NCBI GenBank assembly: GCA_003993805.1 | Contig: RSEF01000002.1 | Coordinates: 73,790,731 to 73,854,730 of the forward strand | Direction: 5' to 3' | DNA from: Himantopus leucocephalus | Taxonomy: Eukaryota; Chordata; Aves; Charadriiformes; Recurvirostridae | Length of the DNA: 64,000 bases | Shown: positions 61,466 to 64,000 of the stretch, piece by piece | Position numbering within the stretch: the first letter of the stretch is position 1 | How the letters are laid out: every line of letters starts with the position of its first letter | Notes under the pieces: model-generated | Databases searched by the model: none | Told to the model about the DNA's origin: nothing | Seen by the model: the letters and a program-made list of their open reading frames with translations, nothing else | Made by a program: the position numbers and the translations under genes

Positions 61466-62689
61466 TTTACACTGTGCAGAGATGCCCAGGCCAGCAGCAC
61501 CTGAGCTCCTGCTGGGACCAGAGGCAGCCCAGCTACAGCAGCGCAGCGCAATGCTTCCATCTCTGAAGAAGCACCAGCCTCTCGCCTGTCTCTAACAAGC
61601 CTGGTGCTGTGCCATGCCAGTGCCACCACGCTGCTTTGGGACCCACGTTGGTGGAGCCGTACAGCGTGGAGCTGTGCCACATGGATGTGCCAGCTTGGGT
61701 CTCCACCAGCTCAGGCACCTTTGCACCGTGGCTCATAGTCCAGAACAGAACGGCACTTAACCTCCAAGGCACTACAATAACACTGCTGACAAATACAGCC
61801 CTGCAGACACTTCCCTGTGACTTGGATCCCAAGCAAGTCTGCGCAAGCGGGTCCTTCTGCCAGACTCATCCAAACCATCCCAGATCTCCTGCCTGTTTGG
61901 GACTTTGTTCCACCTTATGCCTGATCCTGCTAAGCTCTTATGCATGGAAGTAGCACCAAGGATTCCACCAGACCAGCTCACCTATCTAATCTTTTTAACT
62001 AGGTTATGGTGCTCTCTTGATTGTAGACCTGAGCACTCTGTGCTTTACAGGGTGTTGCTCAAATTGGTTTCAGTGGGATTGAAGGGATATTAATGCATAG
62101 AGCTGTAATATGTCATCATGGATCACCTGGTTTTCGGCTCAGCATTTTTGTCTGGACCTTGCAACTTGTCCTTGGTATGGGAACATCTGGCAGCTTGGGC
62201 AATGCAGTAATGACAGCTGATAGTGAAGTTTCTTGATTCTAAGAGCCAATGCCAGTATTGCTAGGTGCTAATACTACAGCAACGCTCATAACATGTCTTG
62301 TATCCTACTCTTTTTCTGGACTCAATGTTTGGCCACCTCTGGTTCTCACCATTCACGTTCTCTTTCAATGTGTTCCTTTAGTGCTGGGAGGCTCCTACCT
62401 GCACTTCTCGCCAGTGAGAAAAGAAGGGAGAGGCTGGAGACAGGCACATGCCCCCTCTCTCTGCATGGCTCTGCCGCCGTGCCAATTATGAGCTGCCAAC
62501 AGGTTGGAGAAAGAGAGCAGGAGAGGGAAGAGGGCTGTGCTAGGGAGAGACGTCCTGTGTCACAAGGGACTTGGGTGGAGAAGAGGGTCCAAATACCTCT
62601 GGTAACACCTTGCTAACATCCTTTCCAGTGACAGATACAAGAACTCGGTATCTAAGTTGAAATATTTTTTCTTTTCTAAAGAACTCTAA
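61466..62689. other. Noncoding sequence, G+C-richer patch, no gene supported
   Basis: From about 61480 to 61900 the DNA is G+C richer, and open frames of 99-114 codons run on both strands over the same bases (61354-61953). Mirrored frames and no recognisable domain argue for chance, though a single noncoding or fast-evolving exon cannot be excluded. The remainder is unique sequence. Confidence 0.45.
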
Positions 62690-62910
62690 TATAGCTTAGA
62701 AACAGAGTGTCCCACAAATATCAAGCAAAAGTAAAATAAATATTTTTACCATTTCCAATCATCCTAATTGAATGTGAAGGCTGTGTATAGAATTGTAATT
62801 CTGTCCAGAGGCTGCTTGTCAAGTCATGTTTTTATTGTAATTACCTGATTTGTTCAGCTTTAATCGTATTTACTTTTGAAGGTCAGCTGTCCTGCTCTGA
62901 AATGGTTAGT
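62690..62910. promoter_or_regulatory. Possible conserved noncoding element
   Basis: CCAATCATCCTAATTGAATG, ATAGAATTGTAATTCTGTCC (6-bp-arm palindrome around GT), TTATTGTAATTACCTGATTT and CAGCTTTAATCGTATTTAC form another cluster of intact homeodomain-type cores in non-repetitive sequence. Enhancer-like by eye only. Confidence 0.3.
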
Positions 62911-64000
62911 GAAGGCTGTGAGAATATGCAACACCCATAGGGAGAAAAGCAAAGAGCACATAAGCTCTTTTAATTTGGACTTCACAGCAGAAGAGGTAGT
63001 ATTTTCCTTCACTTCTTAGCAGTCCATATTTCTTCCTCAATACTATTTATTATTTGTTCCATAATAACTCTTAGAAGTGCTGCTTGTGACTGGGCTCCAG
63101 TGCACACTGTGATGTATTTGTCCATAATCAGCGTCAACCCATACCTCAGAGACCCTGTAATGTAAAGAGGCAAAACAAACCACAAGAAAAACAATATCAT
63201 TCTCTTCATACCACTGATGTATCAGTGAAGGCAAGAATTTTGTGCTTGAGTCTCCCAACTTCGTTTAACAGGAACATTGCACCTCTACATCACAGGAGTG
63301 TGTAGGTGAACAAATCATGTTCAGTCTTCCTGTCCTGGTGAGACATGTACAGGAAAAATGCTTAGTCTCCCTGCCCCAAAATCATTTCTATACACTGGAA
63401 GAAGACCAGTAAGCCTTAAAAGAGCACTTGGAAGCAATCAAATATACAGTATGGGTTTCCAAATTTGCTCCAAGATTTATTTCATTTGTTTACTGTTTGA
63501 CAGTGTCATCAAACTACGTGTCTGAAAAAGCACATTTGTTTATGATGAAGAAAATAAACCTGTTTCCCTGGGAAGATGAGAGGTATTAGTACTATGACTC
63601 CACCTCAGAAATAGTGTCAGGTTTAGAGTTAAACGTTGAGGCTCAAACCACTGGCATCGGGATGCCCTGCAAAGGCAGACCTTTATGATACAACTTCCAC
63701 ATGTCATGAAGGAGAAAGAGCAGCTTCAACCTTTCTTTTTAAAATAAAACTTAAGGAAAAAAAAAAAGGCCAGCTCATTATTTTCTTTGTTCAACAGTCC
63801 TCAGTTCAGTTTCTCAGTTAGTCCTCAGTTTAGTTTCTAAACTTTGGACATGCAATGGAAGACCACAACTGTGAAGAGGGCTCAGTGGCACCCGACACAT
63901 GGGTTTTTTCCACGCAATAGCCATTTTGTGTGCAGCCTGCTGATTAACTGTGCTACCATGTAAATCCATCAGAGGAAAATCCCCAAATAACGAAATAACC
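62911..64000. other. Noncoding sequence, no gene seen
   Basis: Unique A/T-rich sequence. A short imperfect tandem duplication (GTCCTCAGTTYAGTTTCT at 63797 and again at 63821) lies near the end. Minus-strand frames at 63009-63258 are unrecognised. No other feature was seen. Confidence 0.5.

Noticed and set aside
61354..61953. Four 99-114-codon frames in the 61.4-61.9 kb G+C-rich patch
   Set aside because: Both strands are open because of base composition. One frame starts inside a LINE tail, and none looks like a protein family I know.
1..64000. CRISPR arrays, operons, prophage or toxin-antitoxin systems
   Set aside because: No spaced direct-repeat array, no compact coding strand and no ribosome-binding-site pattern; LINE/SINE relics show this is vertebrate nuclear DNA.
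1..64000. Endogenous retrovirus
   Set aside because: No paired long terminal repeats, primer-binding site or gag/pol-like frame could be recognised.

Overview
This window looks like vertebrate nuclear DNA, most likely from a bird (less likely a crocodilian or other sauropsid). The evidence is interspersed repeats recognisable by eye. There is a near-consensus CR1 LINE 3' end (32533-32600, ending in ATTCTGTGAT), several much older CR1 fragments, MIR-type SINE relics, CR1/L3-type 3' tails and palindromic elements of the kind common in turtles, crocodiles and birds. Repeat density is low, and nothing resembling L1, Alu or a recent endogenous retrovirus is visible. Together with draft-assembly gaps, this fits an avian short-read assembly.

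No protein-coding gene or exon could be supported on either strand. The longest open frame (167 codons, 48784-49287 +) is about what chance gives in 64 kb of A/T-rich DNA, matches no family I recognise and has no exon context. There is no operon structure, tRNA, rRNA or CRISPR array. The window is best read as intergenic (gene-desert) sequence or part of a very long intron.

Layout. 0-10.5 kb: candidate conserved noncoding sequence at 735-1440, an assembly duplication at 3.2-3.6 kb, a CR1 relic at 7.36 kb, then the most striking segment, a GC/CpG-rich, quadruplex-prone block followed by candidate enhancer-like cores (8.94-10.2 kb), and a MIR. 10.5-25 kb: mostly featureless sequence with a 100-N gap, a minus-strand CR1 relic (18.1-18.4 kb) and two adjacent palindromic repeats (21.2-21.4 kb). 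25-42 kb: a second 100-N gap with a 38-A run, a long decayed CR1 reverse-transcriptase relic (26.7-27.5 kb), three MIRs (30.4, 32.3, 35.4 kb), the young CR1 end, two CR1/L3-type tails and candidate regulatory sequence at 36.0 kb. 42-64 kb: further candidate conserved blocks (42.2, 43.2, 46.1, 53.1, 59.0, 60.7, 62.8 kb), microsatellites, a second assembly duplication (54.3-54.5 kb), a 147-nt pyrimidine tract (60.4 kb) and a third CR1/L3-type tail (61.4 kb).

Because no gene is present, nothing can be said about genes working together. If the candidate noncoding blocks are real, they would be distal regulatory elements of a developmental gene outside the window. That is inference, and an alignment to other amniotes would decide it. 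I found no credible new biological system here.
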